Assembly (NCBI RefSeq): GCF_008329585.1
Contig: NZ_NPKP01000003.1
Coordinates: forward strand, 310,001-374,000
Direction: 5' to 3'
DNA: 64,000 nucleotides
From: Mycolicibacterium sp. P9-22
GTDB lineage: Bacteria; Actinomycetota; Actinomycetes; Mycobacteriales; Mycobacteriaceae
Under the pieces are notes generated by a model. The model made no database searches and had not been told where the DNA came from. It worked only from the letters and a program-made list of their open reading frames with translations. Position 1 is the stretch's first letter. Each line of letters opens with the position of its first letter. Position numbers and translations under genes: made by a program. Positions 47,297 through 56,673 of the stretch are shown one piece after another.

Positions 47297-48847
47297 GTGA
47301 CCTTCGCGCCTGTCGAGCCGGAAGAGAACGAGCCAAAAGAAGAATGCGGCGTCTTCGGCGTCTGGGCCCCGGGCGAGGATGTGGCCAAGCTCACCTATTA
47401 CGGCCTGTATGCGCTACAGCACCGTGGCCAGGAAGCGGCCGGTATCGCGGTCGCCGACGGCTCCCAGGTACTGGTGTTCAAGGATCTCGGTCTGGTCAGC
47501 CAGGTATTCGACGAGCAGACACTGGCCGCCATGCACGGCCACGTCGCCGTCGGGCACTGCCGCTACTCCACCACCGGCTCGACCACCTGGGAGAACGCCC
47601 AGCCGGTCTTCCGTAACACCGCCGCAGGCACCGGGGTGGCATTGGGCCACAACGGCAATCTGGTCAACACCGCCGAACTGGCCACCCGGGCCCGCGAGGC
47701 CGGCCTGATCGAGACCCGTGGCGTCCCGGCAGCCACCACCGACTCCGACATCCTGGGCGCGCTGCTCGCGCACGGCGCCGCCGATTCCTCGCTGGAGCAG
47801 GCCGCGCTGGAACTGCTGCCCACCGTGCGCGGCGCGTTCTGCCTGACCTTCATGGACGAGAACACCCTCTACGCCGCCCGCGACCCGCACGGCGTGCGCC
47901 CGCTGTCGCTGGGCCGGCTGGACCGCGGCTGGGTGGTCGCCTCCGAGACCGCCGCCCTCGACATCGTCGGTGCCTCCTTCGTCCGCGATATCGAGCCCGG
48001 CGAGCTGCTGGCCATCGATGCCGATGGGGTGCGCTCCACCCGGTTCGCCAACCCCACCCCCAAGGGCTGCGTCTTCGAATACGTGTACCTGGCCCGCCCC
48101 GACAGCGTCATCGGCGGCCGTTCGGTGCACGCCACCCGCGTCGACATCGGGCGCCGGCTGGCCGCCGAGAACCCGGTGGAGGCCGATCTGGTGATCGGTG
48201 TCCCGGAGTCGGGTATCCCCGCCGCGGTCGGCTACGCGCAGGGCTCCGGCATCCCCTACGGCCAGGGCCTGATGAAGAACGCCTACGTCGGGCGCACCTT
48301 CATCCAGCCCTCACAGACCATCCGCCAGCTGGGTATCCGGCTGAAGCTGAACCCGCTCAAAGAGGTCATCCGCGGTAAGCGGCTCATCGTGGTCGACGAC
48401 TCGATCGTGCGCGGTAACACCCAGCGGGCACTCATCCGGATGCTGCGCGAGGCGGGTGCGCTGGAGGTGCACGTGCGGATCGCGTCCCCGCCGGTGAAGT
48501 GGCCGTGTTTCTACGGCATCGATTTCGCCACCCCGGCCGAACTGATCGCGAACGCGGCGAGCAACTCCGCCGACGAGGACGAGATGCTCGAGGGCGTGCG
48601 GCGTGCCATCGGTGCCGACACCCTGGGTTACATCAGTCATCACGGCATGGTGGCGGCGACCGAGCAGCCGGCGACCCGGCTGTGCTCGGCCTGCTTCGAC
48701 GGCAACTACCCGATCGAGCTGCCCGGCGAGACCGCGCTGGGTAAGAACGTGATCGAGCACATGCTGTCCAACGCGGCGCGCAACGGCCTCCCGCTGGAGT
48801 CGGTCAAGGCCGGCGGCGACAACGCCGACGCGCTCAGGCGACCCTGA
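47297..48847 (+). CDS. purF: Amidophosphoribosyltransferase
   Basis: A 516-residue Ntn-type glutamine amidotransferase that commits PRPP to purine synthesis. After a short propeptide the nucleophile is the Cys of EECGVFGVW (about residue 16). The glutaminase Arg/Asn/Asp segments are RYSTTGSTTW and GHNGNLVN. The PRPP-binding motif is LIVVDDSIVRGNTQ near residue 370, and cysteines in WPCFYG and CSACFDG could bind an Fe-S cluster. GTG 47297 follows GGGAGC by 7 bases. It ends directly before the stop of the convergent NAD-binding protein. Confidence 0.96.
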   Translation: MTFAPVEPEENEPKEECGVFGVWAPGEDVAKLTYYGLYALQHRGQEAAGIAVADGSQVLVFKDLGLVSQVFDEQTLAAMHGHVAVGHCRYSTTGSTTWENAQPVFRNTAAGTGVALGHNGNLVNTAELATRAREAGLIETRGVPAATTDSDILGALLAHGAADSSLEQAALELLPTVRGAFCLTFMDENTLYAARDPHGVRPLSLGRLDRGWVVASETAALDIVGASFVRDIEPGELLAIDADGVRSTRFANPTPKGCVFEYVYLARPDSVIGGRSVHATRVDIGRRLAAENPVEADLVIGVPESGIPAAVGYAQGSGIPYGQGLMKNAYVGRTFIQPSQTIRQLGIRLKLNPLKEVIRGKRLIVVDDSIVRGNTQRALIRMLREAGALEVHVRIASPPVKWPCFYGIDFATPAELIANAASNSADEDEMLEGVRRAIGADTLGYISHHGMVAATEQPATRLCSACFDGNYPIELPGETALGKNVIEHMLSNAARNGLPLESVKAGGDNADALRRP

Positions 48848-49828
48848 CTACTCCGGCGTCGCCGAGCTGAACCTCAGCAGGTGTCGCTTGCCGCCGCGCG
48901 GCGCGGTGCCGTCCTGGTCCAGCGCCCTGCGCACCGCGTCCCGGTAGCCGGTCAGCCCGCCCGCCGGCGGGGCGATCACCGCGTCGATATCGTGCTCGTG
49001 CATCACCGCGTCACATTCCAGTGACTCCACCAGGGGCCGGGCCAGACCCGACGGGATCGGTGTGACCAGCCCGACCCACCAGCTCGCGATCGTCGGCGTC
49101 AGAAACGGCAGCACCACGATCATCCGGGGGCGCAGGCCAGCGATATCGGCGTAACCCTGCATGGCCGCGCCGTACTCCATCACGTCCGGCCCGCCGATAT
49201 CCCAGGTCCGCGATGCGGGAACCGACGCCGTCGCGGCCTCGGCCAGATAGTGCAGCGCATCGTCGACCCCGATCGGCTGGATCTTGTTGTGCACCCATTT
49301 GGGTGTCGTCATCGCCGGCAGCCGATCAGTGAGGTGCCGGATCATCTCGAACGAGGCCGAACCAGACCCGATCACGATGCCCGCCTGCAACACCACCGTC
49401 TCGATGCCCGAATCGATGAGGATCTGCCCGACCAGAGCCCGCGACCCGAGATGACGGGACAGTTCGGTGCCTTCGGGATGCAGGCCGCTGAGGTACACGA
49501 TGCGGCGTACCCCGGCGCGCTCGGCCGCGGCCACCACGTTGTGCGCCGCGCGTTCCTCCTCGGCGACGAAGTCCTTGGCGGTGCCCATGGAGTGCACGAG
49601 GTAGTAGACGACGTCGGTGCCCTCGAACGCCGCGGTCAACGACTTGGGGTCACCGAGGTCCCCGCGCGCCACCTCGACGCGGTCCCGCCAGGGACGGTCG
49701 TCCAGTTTCGCGGGGGTCCGGGCCAGCGCCCGGACCGAGTGGCCGCGCTCGAGCAGCGCCGGCACGAGGTGCCCGCCGATGTAGCCCGTTGCGCCCGTGA
49801 CCAAGCAGCGTGCGTTCGTGTCCGGCAC
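48848..49828 (-). CDS. NAD(P)-binding atypical SDR/NmrA-like protein
   Basis: A 326-residue Rossmann protein. CLVTGATGYIGGHLVPALL at residues 7-25 is the extended-SDR cofactor loop; RALARTP follows the second strand (NADP preference). Later blocks are YYLVHSMG, VYLSGLHPEGTELSRHLGSR and WVHNKIQPIGVDDALHYL. The catalytic Tyr-Lys pair is not kept in standard form, so it may be a sensor or an ubiquinone-related protein. GTG 49828 is chosen because GGAGG lies 5 bases upstream; ATG 49858 is a longer alternative. Confidence 0.8.
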   Translation of the reverse strand: MPDTNARCLVTGATGYIGGHLVPALLERGHSVRALARTPAKLDDRPWRDRVEVARGDLGDPKSLTAAFEGTDVVYYLVHSMGTAKDFVAEEERAAHNVVAAAERAGVRRIVYLSGLHPEGTELSRHLGSRALVGQILIDSGIETVVLQAGIVIGSGSASFEMIRHLTDRLPAMTTPKWVHNKIQPIGVDDALHYLAEAATASVPASRTWDIGGPDVMEYGAAMQGYADIAGLRPRMIVVLPFLTPTIASWWVGLVTPIPSGLARPLVESLECDAVMHEHDIDAVIAPPAGGLTGYRDAVRRALDQDGTAPRGGKRHLLRFSSATPE

Positions 49829-49902
49829 GGGACCTCCGATTTCATGATGGGCTCTCATGACGTATTCGGAGCCGACCGGTCCCTGGATGACCGCCGACGG
49901 TC

Positions 49903-50340
49903 CTACTCAAACGGGCAACCGGGGTTGGGGACCGGGTTGGCCTGCGGTGAGCCGGCGGGGTCGATGTAGCCGACCCACATCACCAGCGGCTCGGCACCGA
50001 GGTTGCGGCCGAGGTGGATGTACCCGGGCCCGGTCTGCTCGGTGATGGTTCCGCCGGTGGGGTAGACGCCGTCTATGTCGCAGTCCGAGCCGTAATGGGT
50101 CAGCGTGCCGGCCCGGATGACGCCGTACACCTGGCCCGGATGCCAGTGCCAGCCGGTGCTGCCGCCGGGGGCGATGGTGAGTTCCTTGGTGATGAAGTCC
50201 TGCCCGTCCAGGGTGGACTGGGACAGGATCCGCGCCTCCACCCCGACGCTGGGTGTGGCCGACGCCGCCCCGGCGGCCGGCGTGCAGAGCACCGCCGCGC
50301 ACACGGCGGCAGCCAGCGGCAATGAGCGAGTTGCTGTCAT
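49903..50340 (-). CDS. Exported cupin-domain protein
   Basis: A 145-residue protein with a signal peptide (TRSLPLAAAVCAAVLCTPAAG, cleavage near residue 28) and one cupin domain. Cupin motif 1 is GSTGWHWHPGQVYGVIRAG, with two His and a Gln/Tyr as metal ligands; the second motif carries YIHLGRNLG. The two cysteines CDIDG and GCPFE may form a disulfide outside the cell. No enzymatic role can be assigned. It is divergent from purM with 141 bases between. Confidence 0.8.
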   Translation of the reverse strand: MTATRSLPLAAAVCAAVLCTPAAGAASATPSVGVEARILSQSTLDGQDFITKELTIAPGGSTGWHWHPGQVYGVIRAGTLTHYGSDCDIDGVYPTGGTITEQTGPGYIHLGRNLGAEPLVMWVGYIDPAGSPQANPVPNPGCPFE

Positions 50341-50481
50341 GCCCGGACACGCTGTCACAGCGCGGGCGTGTCCGGAGGCACTCGGAGAAATGCGATGAGG
50401 TCACCGCCCATGCAGTGGTTGGGGTGTGCGACCGGTAACCTTGGGCGCGATGAGCGAGCTTCGACTGGCGAGCCGGTGACC

Positions 50482-51558
<1,077 letters not shown>

Positions 51559-51587
51559 GCAGAACGCGCGGAGCGCCGCCGGGGCGG

Positions 51588-51782
51588 TCAGCGCCGCCAG
51601 TCGTCCTCGTCGGCATAACGGTCCGCGGGGCCCGCGAAATCGTCGGAGCTGCCGTTGAAGTCGTCGGCCGCGCTGCTGTTGGACAGCTCGCGCTGAAGCC
51701 GCTCGAAGTCAGTCTCCGGCGTGTTGTATTTCAGGTCACGAGCAACCTTGGTCTGCTTTGCCTTAGCTCGGCCGCGGCCCAT
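51588..51782 (-). CDS. DUF3073 small protein (Rv0810c type)
   Basis: A 64-residue protein. The basic start MGRGRAKAKQTKVARDLKY is the DUF3073 signature and suggests RNA or ribosome contact, followed by an acidic tail (ADDFNGSSDDFAGPADRYADED). Widespread in actinobacteria, of unknown function. It lies convergent to purM, as in M. tuberculosis. Confidence 0.85.
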   Translation of the reverse strand: MGRGRAKAKQTKVARDLKYNTPETDFERLQRELSNSSAADDFNGSSDDFAGPADRYADEDDWRR

Positions 51783-51913
51783 TGGGACCCCCTCGCGCAA
51801 TAACGGAGCGGCCCGACATGCAGGCGGCTCCGATCTGTGTGTGTCTAATTGTCCTGCCAACACTTTACCGTGCCCCGCGGCGGGCCGCTGGTAGGCCCTT
51901 CCTTGCCGCGGTT

Positions 51914-52993
51914 CTACCCGCCTCCGCTGCGCAGTCGCTCCACCGCGAGCCGCCCGGCGCCGACGCCGTCGACGTCCGGGACGGAGTCCGCGTCGATCAC
52001 GGCGGCCACCGCCGACTCGCCACCGGTGGTCAGTTCGGTGGTGGCCGGCAGCGCTCGTTTCACCAGCGCCAGTGCGATGGGACCGTCGTCCACATGGTCG
52101 ACGACGGAGCCCAGCCGGCCCACCGCACGTCCCCCGGCCAGCAGCGGATCGCCCGTCGCCGGACGGTCCGCGGACCCGTCCAGGTGCACCAGCACCAGCA
52201 TGCGGGGCGGCTTGCCGAGGTTGTGCACGCGGGCGACGGTCTCCTGGCCGCGGTAGCAGCCCTTGTCCAGGTGCACCGCGCCCACGCCGGGACCGCCGAT
52301 CCAGCCGACTTCGTGCGGAATGGTGCGTTCATCGGTGTCGACACCCAGCCTGGGTCGGGCGGCGGCCACCCGGTGCGCCTCATAGGCCCACACGCCGGCC
52401 CTGGTGACGCCGGCGGCGACCAGCGCCTCGGTCCAGCCGTCCTTGGCTGCCCGCGGCACCAGCAAGTCGTATTCACCGGGGTAGGTGCCGCGCAGGAACC
52501 CGCCGGCGGGCAGCGCGACCGCGGTCCACGGCGCAGGCAGTGCCTCGACCCCGAGAGCGGTCAGCACCGCGGGCCCGGACAGGCCGGGGCCCAGCAGCGA
52601 GAGCACCGCCAGGTCGGCGGGGTCGACGGTGACATCGGCCCAGAAAATCATCTTGCGCAGGAAGGCCAGCAGCGGTTCGCCGCGCCACGGTTCGGTGTCC
52701 AGCACGGTGACGCCGTCGAGTTCGGTCTGCAGCCAGTGATCTTCCACACGGCCCTGCCCGTCCAGGCTCAGATTCTGCGCGACGGTGCCGTCGGGCAGAT
52801 CGCTGACGTGCTGGCTGGAGATGGTGTGCAGCCAGCTGCGCCGCTCGGCTCCGGCCAGTTGCAGGACCGCGCGGTGCGAGCGGTCCACCACCACGGCGGC
52901 GCGCTCCGCGGCTCGTTGCTCGCCGAACGGGTCGCCGAAGTGCCAGACGGCGCCGGCGTCCGGGGTGGTTTCTGGTGCGGGAACTGCGGACAT
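51914..52993 (-). CDS. ygfZ: Folate-binding YgfZ/GcvT-like protein
   Basis: A 359-residue protein with the GcvT fold and the YgfZ fingerprint KGCYRGQE near residue 235, whose cysteine is essential in relatives. N-terminal WLHTISSQHV and GRVEDHWL are also typical. YgfZ uses tetrahydrofolate to help repair or assemble Fe-S clusters. ATG 52993 is 33 bases from the divergent aminotransferase start. It matches Rv0811c. Confidence 0.9.
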   Translation of the reverse strand: MSAVPAPETTPDAGAVWHFGDPFGEQRAAERAAVVVDRSHRAVLQLAGAERRSWLHTISSQHVSDLPDGTVAQNLSLDGQGRVEDHWLQTELDGVTVLDTEPWRGEPLLAFLRKMIFWADVTVDPADLAVLSLLGPGLSGPAVLTALGVEALPAPWTAVALPAGGFLRGTYPGEYDLLVPRAAKDGWTEALVAAGVTRAGVWAYEAHRVAAARPRLGVDTDERTIPHEVGWIGGPGVGAVHLDKGCYRGQETVARVHNLGKPPRMLVLVHLDGSADRPATGDPLLAGGRAVGRLGSVVDHVDDGPIALALVKRALPATTELTTGGESAVAAVIDADSVPDVDGVGAGRLAVERLRSGGG

Positions 52994-53026
52994 ACCGCCA
53001 ATGCTACGGCGGTTACGCTCTGCCCC

Positions 53027-53827
53027 ATGACGGCCCGATCCGCGGAAGTCGTGGTGGATCTCGACGGCGTCCGGCACGAACCCACCACACCACTGGTGCG
53101 GGCCGCCGATCCGCTACTCACCCACGGTGACGGTGTCTTCGAAACCACGCTGCTGCGCGCCGGGCGTCCCTGTCGACTCGACGCCCACCTTGCCCGGTTG
53201 GACCGCTCGGCGGCCATCGCCGGGCTGCCCCGGCCGGACCCGGCCCGTTGGCGCTCGGCGGTGGATATCGCGGCCGTGCAGTGGGACCGAGCTGTGGACG
53301 GTGTGCTGCGCCTGGTGCTCGGCCGTGCAGTGTCGTTCGTGATGGTGTCCGCGGTCCCGGCCCGCGCACTGGCCGCCCGCCGGGACGGGCTGGCCGCGGT
53401 GACGCTGAACCCCGGGCCGCGCGGTGCGCTGACGGGGGCGAAATCGCTGTCCTATGCCCTCAATGCCGCCGCACTGCGGGAGGCGGCGCGCCGCGGCGCC
53501 GGCGACGCGATCTTCGTCGACGACGACGGAACGGTGCTGGAGGGACCGCGCTCATCGGTGGTGATCGCGCAGAGCGAAATTCTGCTCAGCCCGCCGCCGA
53601 CGCTGCCGATCCTGGCTGGTACCACCGTCGGTGCGCTGTTCGAGATCGCGCCGCGAAGCGCCTACCGTGCACTGAGCGTCGCGGATCTTGTTGCCGCCGA
53701 AGGGGTTTGGCTTCTCTCGTCGGTGACGCTCGGCGCGCGGGTGCACACCCTCGACGGGGTGGCACTGCGGCCGGCCCCGGCCGTCGGCGAGCTGGCCCGT
53801 CTGGTGGACCTCGCGATGTCGCGCTAA
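53027..53827 (+). CDS. pabC: Class IV aminotransferase, aminodeoxychorismate lyase-like (PabC type)
   Basis: A 266-residue fold-type IV PLP enzyme. LLTHGDGVFETTLLRAGRP is the family start; the PLP lysine is in ALTGAKSLSYALNA near residue 140. EGPRSSVVI replaces the branched-chain-type EGxxxNxF, and a final TTVGALFEIA contacts the phosphate. It may release pyruvate from aminodeoxychorismate to give p-aminobenzoate for folate, consistent with the folate-dependent YgfZ gene next door. A D-amino-acid or branched-chain transaminase role is the alternative. It matches Rv0812. Confidence 0.8.
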   Translation: MTARSAEVVVDLDGVRHEPTTPLVRAADPLLTHGDGVFETTLLRAGRPCRLDAHLARLDRSAAIAGLPRPDPARWRSAVDIAAVQWDRAVDGVLRLVLGRAVSFVMVSAVPARALAARRDGLAAVTLNPGPRGALTGAKSLSYALNAAALREAARRGAGDAIFVDDDGTVLEGPRSSVVIAQSEILLSPPPTLPILAGTTVGALFEIAPRSAYRALSVADLVAAEGVWLLSSVTLGARVHTLDGVALRPAPAVGELARLVDLAMSR

Positions 53828-53832
53828 ATCGG

Positions 53833-53861
53833 TTGTCGGGTCACGGCTTCGGGAGTACGGT
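53833..53861 (+). promoter_or_regulatory. Promoter of a putative small transcript
   Basis: TTGTCG (53833-53838) and TACGGT (53856-53861) separated by exactly 17 bases, directly after the PabC-like stop codon. Confidence 0.5.
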
Positions 53862-53950
53862 CGCTCGTACACAGGAGAGGAGGTGGTCCGAGAAATTGAG
53901 TGACATACGGACAAGTGAGGTGGCTGCTAGCTAGCAGCACCAGGAGTGTG

Positions 53951-54058
53951 ATGGGTCTCTTGGCTCTTTCGCACATGCGCATCGTGCGTCCTGCGAGCGC
54001 TGGCGAATTCCAAGCAGCCACCCGGCCCCCGAGTCCTTGGTTGGTCCAACCAAGATGA
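53951..54058 (+). CDS. Candidate 35-residue small protein
   Basis: ATG 53951 is preceded by AGGAG at a 4-base spacing and runs to TGA 54056. The peptide begins MGLLALSHMRIVRPASAGE and ends WLVQPR. Third-position GC bias is weak, so coding is uncertain; the stop lies inside the terminal hairpin. It may be a regulatory short ORF rather than a functional protein. Confidence 0.35.
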   Translation: MGLLALSHMRIVRPASAGEFQAATRPPSPWLVQPR

Positions 54059-54073
54059 ACGGCTCGGGGGCTG
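54023..54073. terminator. Nested hairpin at the end of the putative small transcript
   Basis: Outer arms CGGCCCCCGAG (54023-54033) and CTCGGGGGCTG (54063-54073) enclose a perfect inner palindrome CTTGGTTGG-T-CCAACCAAG (54036-54054). There is no U-run. It lies between convergent transcripts ending at 53827 and 54092. Confidence 0.55.
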
Positions 54074-54091
54074 CTCCGTATCTGGGGGCCG

Positions 54092-54748
54092 TCAGCCGAT
54101 GAAGCGGACCAGCCGAGCCGACAGATGCGGCACCAGACCGCCGTCGGCGTCCACCCGCTCCTCGACATAGGCGAGGTCGCCGCCCTCGACGATCCCGTAG
54201 AGGCGCTTGGCGCCGCCCACCAGCACGCCGGACTTGCTGCGGGCCAGGGCGTCGGTGGCCAGCTCCCAGGACGCCTGGTTGAGCGGGCTGCCGTAGAACA
54301 GCTCGACGTAACCGGCGGAGTGGGCCAGCAGCAGCTCGATGGCTTGGGTCTCGTCGAGATCGGCTGGGTCGTTGACGAAGCGCCAGTACCCGGTCTCGCG
54401 GAGGTCTGGGGCCGCGAACTCGCCCTCGGCGTTCAACCGCCAGGACCGCGAATCCCAGTTCAGGTAGTCGCCGCCGTCATGGGAGACGATGATCTGCTGG
54501 CCGAACCGGTAGTCACCGTCGGCGTCGCGGCCCTCGCCCTCACCGCGCCACACGCCGACGAGCGGCAACAGGGCCAGCAGCGCGGGATGCAGGTCGGCGC
54601 CCGCGCGCAAGTTCGCGGTGTCCGCGGGAATCGGCAGGTCGTCGAAGGCAGGGATGTTGCGGGCCGCGGTGATCTTGGCCCGTTCCAGCGCAGAGGCCAC
54701 CGCCCGGTCGCCGGAGCCGGGAGCCGCTGCGTCGCTGTCGGAGCTCAC
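54092..54748 (-). CDS. Nitrobindin-like heme protein / peroxynitrite isomerase (Rv0813c type)
   Basis: A 218-residue beta-barrel. The family motif GVWRGEGEG opens the barrel near residue 65, and the proximal heme histidine is in [11 protein letters not shown] near the C-terminus. [16 protein letters not shown] and [16 protein letters not shown] complete the strands. Relatives bind ferric heme and isomerise peroxynitrite to nitrate. Its GTG overlaps the TGA of the small membrane protein (GTGA). It is the last gene of the sulfur operon. Confidence 0.87.
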   Translation of the reverse strand: MSSDSDAAAPGSGDRAVASALERAKITAARNIPAFDDLPIPADTANLRAGADLHPALLALLPLVGVWRGEGEGRDADGDYRFGQQIIVSHDGGDYLNWDSRSWRLNAEGEFAAPDLRETGYWRFVNDPADLDETQAIELLLAHSAGYVELFYGSPLNQASWELATDALARSKSGVLVGGAKRLYGIVEGGDLAYVEERVDADGGLVPHLSARLVRFIG

Positions 54749-54843
54749 CCCTCGTCGGTGACGAGCCGATAGACGGCGTACAGCGCAAACCAGGTGATGA
54801 CGACGACGGCCACCACGAGCAGGAATTCGAAGAACAGAACCAC
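54745..54843 (-). CDS. Small single-span membrane protein, 32 residues
   Basis: Starts at GTG 54843 and reads [20 protein letters not shown], then [12 protein letters not shown]: one hydrophobic helix with a short charged C-terminal tail. The stop TGA overlaps the start of the nitrobindin gene by 4 bases, a coupling that argues for real translation. It lies 69 bases downstream of sseC2. No function is known; it may anchor or modulate a membrane partner. Confidence 0.65.
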   Translation of the reverse strand: MVLFFEFLLVVAVVVITWFALYAVYRLVTDEG

Positions 54844-54912
54844 GGGATGATCCTAACCGCCAGAGGGCGCCGCGCTCGAGCCGAGGCCCGAGCGCGGCGA
54901 CCGGTGGAGTCG

Positions 54913-55215
54913 CTAGGCGACCTTGACGTCGATCTCGTGGATGCCGGCACCGGTCGGGGCGATGCTGGCATCACCGTTACCGGCGGGCGACAGCGCACGC
55001 AGCGTCCAGTTGCCCGGCGCCGCGAAGAACCGGAAGTCGCCGGTGGCCGAGGCGACGACCTCGGCGGTGAACTCGTCAGAACCGTCCAGCAGGCGCACGA
55101 ACGCGCCGCCGACGGTCTGTCCCGAGCCGTCCACCACACGACCGGTGATGACGGTTTCCTTCTCCAGGTCGACGCCGGCGGGCAACGTCAGTCCTTGCTT
55201 GGGTGCAGAGCACAT
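54913..55215 (-). CDS. sseC2: SseC-type DUF1416 protein
   Basis: A 100-residue beta-sandwich protein. It starts [20 protein letters not shown] and continues [18 protein letters not shown] and [16 protein letters not shown], a carboxypeptidase-regulatory-like fold annotated as DUF1416/SseC. It is always beside CysA-type sulfurtransferases in mycobacteria and is presumed to help in thiosulfate or sulfur transfer. The ATG is separated from the cysA2 stop by a single base (TGATATG). Confidence 0.9.
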   Translation of the reverse strand: MCSAPKQGLTLPAGVDLEKETVITGRVVDGSGQTVGGAFVRLLDGSDEFTAEVVASATGDFRFFAAPGNWTLRALSPAGNGDASIAPTGAGIHEIDVKVA

Positions 55216-55216
55216 A

Positions 55217-56050
55217 TCAACTTCCCAACTCGATCGGGGCTCCCACCAGGGAACCGTATTCCGTCCAACTACCGTCGTAGTTCTTGACGTTCTTGTGGCC
55301 GAGCAGCTCCTGCAGCACGAACCAGGTGTGCGAGGACCGCTCACCGATGCGGCAGTAGGCGATGGTCAGCTTCTCGCCGTCCAGGCCGGCCTCGGCGTAC
55401 AGCTTGGCCAGGTCCTCGTCGGATTTGAAGGTGCCGTCCTCGTTGGCGGCCTTGCTCCACGGCACGTTGATGGCGGTGGGGATGTGGCCGGCGCGCTGGC
55501 TCTGCTCCTGCGGCAGGTGTGCCGGGGCCAGGATCTTGCCGGAGAACTCGTCGGGGGAGCGGACGTCGACCAGGTTCTTCTCACCGATCGCGGCGATGAC
55601 CTCGTCGCGGAAGGCGCGGATGTCGTTGTTGGGTGCCGCGGCGCTGTAGGACGTGGACGGACGTGCGGCAACTTCGGTGACCAGGGGCCGGCCGTCGAGT
55701 TCCCACTTCTTGCGTCCGCCGTCGAGCAGCTTGACGTCCTCGTGCCCGTACAGCTTGAAGTACCAGTAGGCGTAGGCGGCGAACCAGTTGTTGTTGCCGC
55801 CGTACAGGATCACGGTGTCGTCATTGGCGATGCCCTTGTCGGACAACAGCTTCGAGAACTGCTGCTGGTCGACGAAGTCGCGCTTCACCTGATCCTGCAG
55901 CTCGGTCTTCCAGTCCAGGCGCACGGCGCCCTGGATGTGGCCGCCCTCGTAGGCGGACGTGTCCTCGTCGACCTCGACGAAGACCGTCTTCGGCGCGTCG
56001 AGATTGCTCTCGGCCCAGTCGGTGGAGACCAGGACGTCGGAGCGTGCCAT
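55217..56050 (-). CDS. cysA2: Thiosulfate sulfurtransferase (rhodanese)
   Basis: A 277-residue two-domain rhodanese. The N-terminal inactive domain contains LVSTDWAESNLDAPKTVFVE and YGGNNNWFAAYAYWYFKLYG. The C-terminal active domain has VDVRSPDEFSG and the catalytic loop AYCRIGERSSHTWFVL, with Cys near residue 233. It moves sulfane sulfur from thiosulfate to a thiophilic acceptor. AAGGAA precedes the ATG. It is the core enzyme of the operon controlled by the polycysteine leader. Confidence 0.95.
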   Translation of the reverse strand: MARSDVLVSTDWAESNLDAPKTVFVEVDEDTSAYEGGHIQGAVRLDWKTELQDQVKRDFVDQQQFSKLLSDKGIANDDTVILYGGNNNWFAAYAYWYFKLYGHEDVKLLDGGRKKWELDGRPLVTEVAARPSTSYSAAAPNNDIRAFRDEVIAAIGEKNLVDVRSPDEFSGKILAPAHLPQEQSQRAGHIPTAINVPWSKAANEDGTFKSDEDLAKLYAEAGLDGEKLTIAYCRIGERSSHTWFVLQELLGHKNVKNYDGSWTEYGSLVGAPIELGS

Positions 56051-56083
56051 GAAGTGGTTCCTTTCGGTTGTGGTGCGTGAAGG

Positions 56084-56587
56084 TCAGGCGGGCACGCGGC
56101 GGAACCGCGCGACGAGCGGGTAGATCTGGCAGCCCAGGCAGATGCCGAAGGCGGCGTTGAGAAATGCGGCGAACAGTGCGAAGCCGGTGGCGATCAGACC
56201 GACAAGCGGTACGCCCAGCGCGAAGCCGGCGGTGCCGACGGCGGCGAAGACGAACCCGACCAGCTGTGCGAACTTCAGCGGGGCGACCGGTTCACGCTCG
56301 GTCACCGGGCCCAGTCGCGGGGCGATGAGCACCGCGAAAACCCTGCCGTACGGATGCCGGCGCGGTCCCAGTGCGGCACCGACGGCGAAGACGACCGTCT
56401 GCACGCCCAGGACGACGGCGGCGGCGGGCACGCTGACCGTCGAGACCAGCAGCGTGACGATCAGCACGGCGGTGGTGACCCAGGCCACGAACCGGGGTCC
56501 GCGCACATCGACCTGCGGCCCCGTGACCACCGAATCGGTACCGGCGGGCAGGAGCGAAGCGACTCGGGGGGTGTTATTGACTGACAT
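56084..56587 (-). CDS. DUF4395 membrane protein
   Basis: A 167-residue protein with four hydrophobic segments (VTTAVLIVTLLVSTV, AAAVVLGVQTVVFAVGAAL, LVGFVFAAVGTAGFAL, and LIATGFALFAAFLNAAFG). It ends in a conserved CLGCQIYPLVARF; the CxxC pair is the hallmark of DUF4395. It is probably a thiol-redox or sulfur-carrier membrane partner of CysA2 and ThiX. It is the first full gene after the leader peptide. Its AGGAG can be sequestered by an upstream CUCCU. Confidence 0.87.
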   Translation of the reverse strand: MSVNNTPRVASLLPAGTDSVVTGPQVDVRGPRFVAWVTTAVLIVTLLVSTVSVPAAAVVLGVQTVVFAVGAALGPRRHPYGRVFAVLIAPRLGPVTEREPVAPLKFAQLVGFVFAAVGTAGFALGVPLVGLIATGFALFAAFLNAAFGICLGCQIYPLVARFRRVPA

Positions 56588-56594
56588 GTGAATG

Positions 56595-56663
56595 CTCCTG
56601 TTGCTTGGCTGGGCTGGACTGGCAGGCCACGAAGGCGCCTGGGAAGCGGCGCACCAAGAGGAG
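56595..56663 (-). promoter_or_regulatory. Putative Shine-Dalgarno-sequestering hairpin in the polycysteine leader
   Basis: On the minus-strand RNA, CUCCUCUUGG (56663-56654) can pair with CCAAG and AGGAG (56608-56595) as two 5-bp helices with a CAAC bulge. The AGGAG is the ribosome site of the DUF4395 gene, and the upstream strand begins 11 bases after the stop of the leader peptide. Confidence 0.5.
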
Positions 56664-56673
56664 GGCGCGGCTA

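Larger units (their letters stand above)
53868..54073 (+). ncRNA. Candidate structured small RNA or small-protein mRNA
   Basis: About 205 bases between a 17-spaced promoter and a strong hairpin, with no known gene. It has an extended ribosome-binding stretch AGGAGAGGAGG near 53873, mini-ORFs directly after it, and a 16-base perfect palindrome at 53923-53938 (GCTGCTAGCTAGCAGC). A second AGGAG is followed by a 35-codon ORF at 53951. The 3' end is a nested hairpin. No downstream gene lies on this strand, so it is not a leader. I do not recognise an Rfam family. Confidence 0.45.

Noticed and set aside
54923..56080. 385-codon plus-strand frame
   Set aside because: Antisense to sseC2 and cysA2, both of which have strong family motifs.
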